Assembly: GCA_038049695.1 (NCBI GenBank)
Contig: CP142457.1
Location: 62,802,501-62,866,500, forward strand
DNA: 64,000 nt
Direction of reading: 5' to 3'
Source of the DNA: Cinnamomum chago
Taxonomy: Eukaryota > Streptophyta > Magnoliopsida > Laurales > Lauraceae
In this document: positions 62,551-64,000 of the stretch, piece by piece
How positions within the stretch are numbered: the first letter of the stretch is position 1
Layout of the letters: the number at the start of each line of letters is the position of its first letter
Position numbers and translations under genes: made by a program
Notes under the pieces: generated by a model
What the model saw: the letters and a program-made list of their open reading frames with translations, nothing else
Databases searched by the model: none
What the model was told of the DNA's origin: nothing

Positions 62551-64000
62551 CTAAAACATAACTTATTACCTAATGCAAAAATAAACAATAAAAATAAAAA
62601 ACACTATCTTATCAACTGAGGTTGATTTCTCCACAACCAAGCAACTGCTTAACTTTTTTTGTCCACATTAATGGTGATGAATGCAGATAAAGCAGAGTTT
62701 ATGATAAAATAGAATTTCTGTATTTTGATGTCCTTCTAGTGGGCAGTTGCATTCTCAATTCCCATTACATTTTTCTGCCACATGAAGATTGAGAAACACA
62801 ACTTGAGTTCAACTACCAAGATATCAATAATGATATACCTAACCAATTGAATCAATTTATGCGCGGCCATGTTTCTTTGATTCAACCCTCTTATATTATA
62901 TATCTTCACACTTATTTACATTAATTAAGATTAAATAATTTCATTCCAATTTGAGTGACAAAGTTGTTGGATTGATTATATATATGTACTTTACTTAGGA
63001 AGAAAACCAATAGTATATGTATAATATCACCCCCTTTTTTTTTCTAGTGAATTTAGAACCATGCATGTATGTAGGAAGACTGGAAAAGCTTGTGAGGTGA
63101 GAAGATTAGATGGGTCTGATGCAGTTTAATCAGGGGACTGGTTGCTATCAACATATGACCATTTCTTTGTTCTTTTCAGAAACGATATGTCACCCCAACA
63201 ACATCAATAAAAATTTTCATTATATCACAATAGAATCCTTATCCACCCAGGTCAAACATGTGAAAACGAAGATATCAGCAAATGTCATGAAAGAAATATT
63301 TTAGAAGATAATGGTGATATCATCATTATTTTTTTTTCATTAAACTTAGTTGAGTTTTTTTAAATCTTTTAAATTAAGTTTTCATCAATTCAAATGTTTT
63401 TGTTTTTGTTTAGAGCCATGTCCTCCTTAGATCCATGTAGGCAATGTAAAGCATCAAATCAAGATAAAATAAAATATAAATGAGTTATGATGATATTTTG
63501 TATTTAGTGTATTGGTAAGTAATATTTTTTACTTTTTATGTAAAAAAAGTGAGTATACTTTAGTCATTCAGTGGAGAAATAAAGTAGCATTTTGACTTTT
63601 TTTTTTTAAAAGGAGGAAATGAATTTTAAAGATATGTACTTTTGATGTGAACCCGTTATTTAAAAAATGAAGGATTTACGTTACTTTTGCTAGCCTAATA
63701 AATTGTCAAATGGGCCCAAAGTTTCAAGCATATATAGTGCTAAGGCCGTAAGTGGTCCTTGAGGGGTTCAGTCCCTGATGTTTCTAGACCTAGACTCAAA
63801 CTTTTGACTGGCACATATTCTAAAGTCAGACCGGGAATTGATAGTACACCCAGTTGGAACCGGATGCCTGGAGCAAAATTATACACCCAATTGTTATTAA
63901 ATGTGTTATCATTATATCTATAATATACAGACTATAACACATAATTTTATAGATAGGCATATATTATTCATTATTCTATTATATATACTTGGGTAAATAT
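62551..64000. other. intergenic, no gene seen
   Basis: AT-rich with homopolymer runs and no recognisable gene, repeat boundary or element end up to the window edge. Confidence 0.5.

Overview
This is plant nuclear DNA from an angiosperm. The evidence is AT-rich intergenic sequence, GT-AG introns, long CT/GA microsatellites, and plant-type transposon remnants of the hAT, PIF/Harbinger, Mutator-like, Copia-LTR and SINE kinds. It also carries two plant-specific transcription-factor families and a plastid-targeted protein with a transit peptide. I cannot name the species. A woody magnoliid or early-diverging eudicot is possible but is only an impression.

Three genes are well supported. (1) 1526-2359, minus: an intronless AT-hook nuclear-localized (AHL) DNA-binding protein of 277 aa, with a TATA box about 380 bp upstream of the ATG. 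(2) 31395-32090, plus: an intronless single C2H2 zinc-finger repressor of the SUPERMAN type, 231 aa, with QALGGH in the finger and a C-terminal EAR motif. (3) 42566-47090, minus: a nine-exon gene for a predicted chloroplast CPBP/CAAX-type intramembrane protease-like protein of 371 aa, resembling Arabidopsis SNOWY COTYLEDON 4. All eight introns were placed by hand with GT-AG borders and consistent phase. A fourth, unidentified locus (38743-39111, plus) looks like the last two exons of a gene, isolated between LTR-like repeats.

The rest is intergenic and is best read as layers of repeats. They include an 863-bp hAT element with an exact 8-bp target duplication (28490-29352). A 532-bp Tourist-like element has TTA duplications (12883-13414), with a truncated relative at 30764-30960. 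A second hAT-like element lies at 35195-35715, and a decayed hAT transposase end at 57955-58815. A Mutator-like element with ~135-bp inverted repeats encloses C-rich sequence (61865-62550). A solo Copia-type LTR has tandem repeats just upstream of its TATA box (49596-51357), and there are three other LTR-like segments. At least seven copies of what appears to be a tRNA-headed SINE family are present, two of them ending in (GA)n microsatellites.

The genes are unrelated in pathway and show no clustering. No rRNA or tRNA gene, CRISPR array or organellar insertion was recognised. I found no convincing wholly new biological system. The items most worth a second look are the SINE family with GA tails, the gene-capture-like Mutator element, the paired LTRs with changing palindromes, and the CPBP-family gene that lacks one canonical motif.
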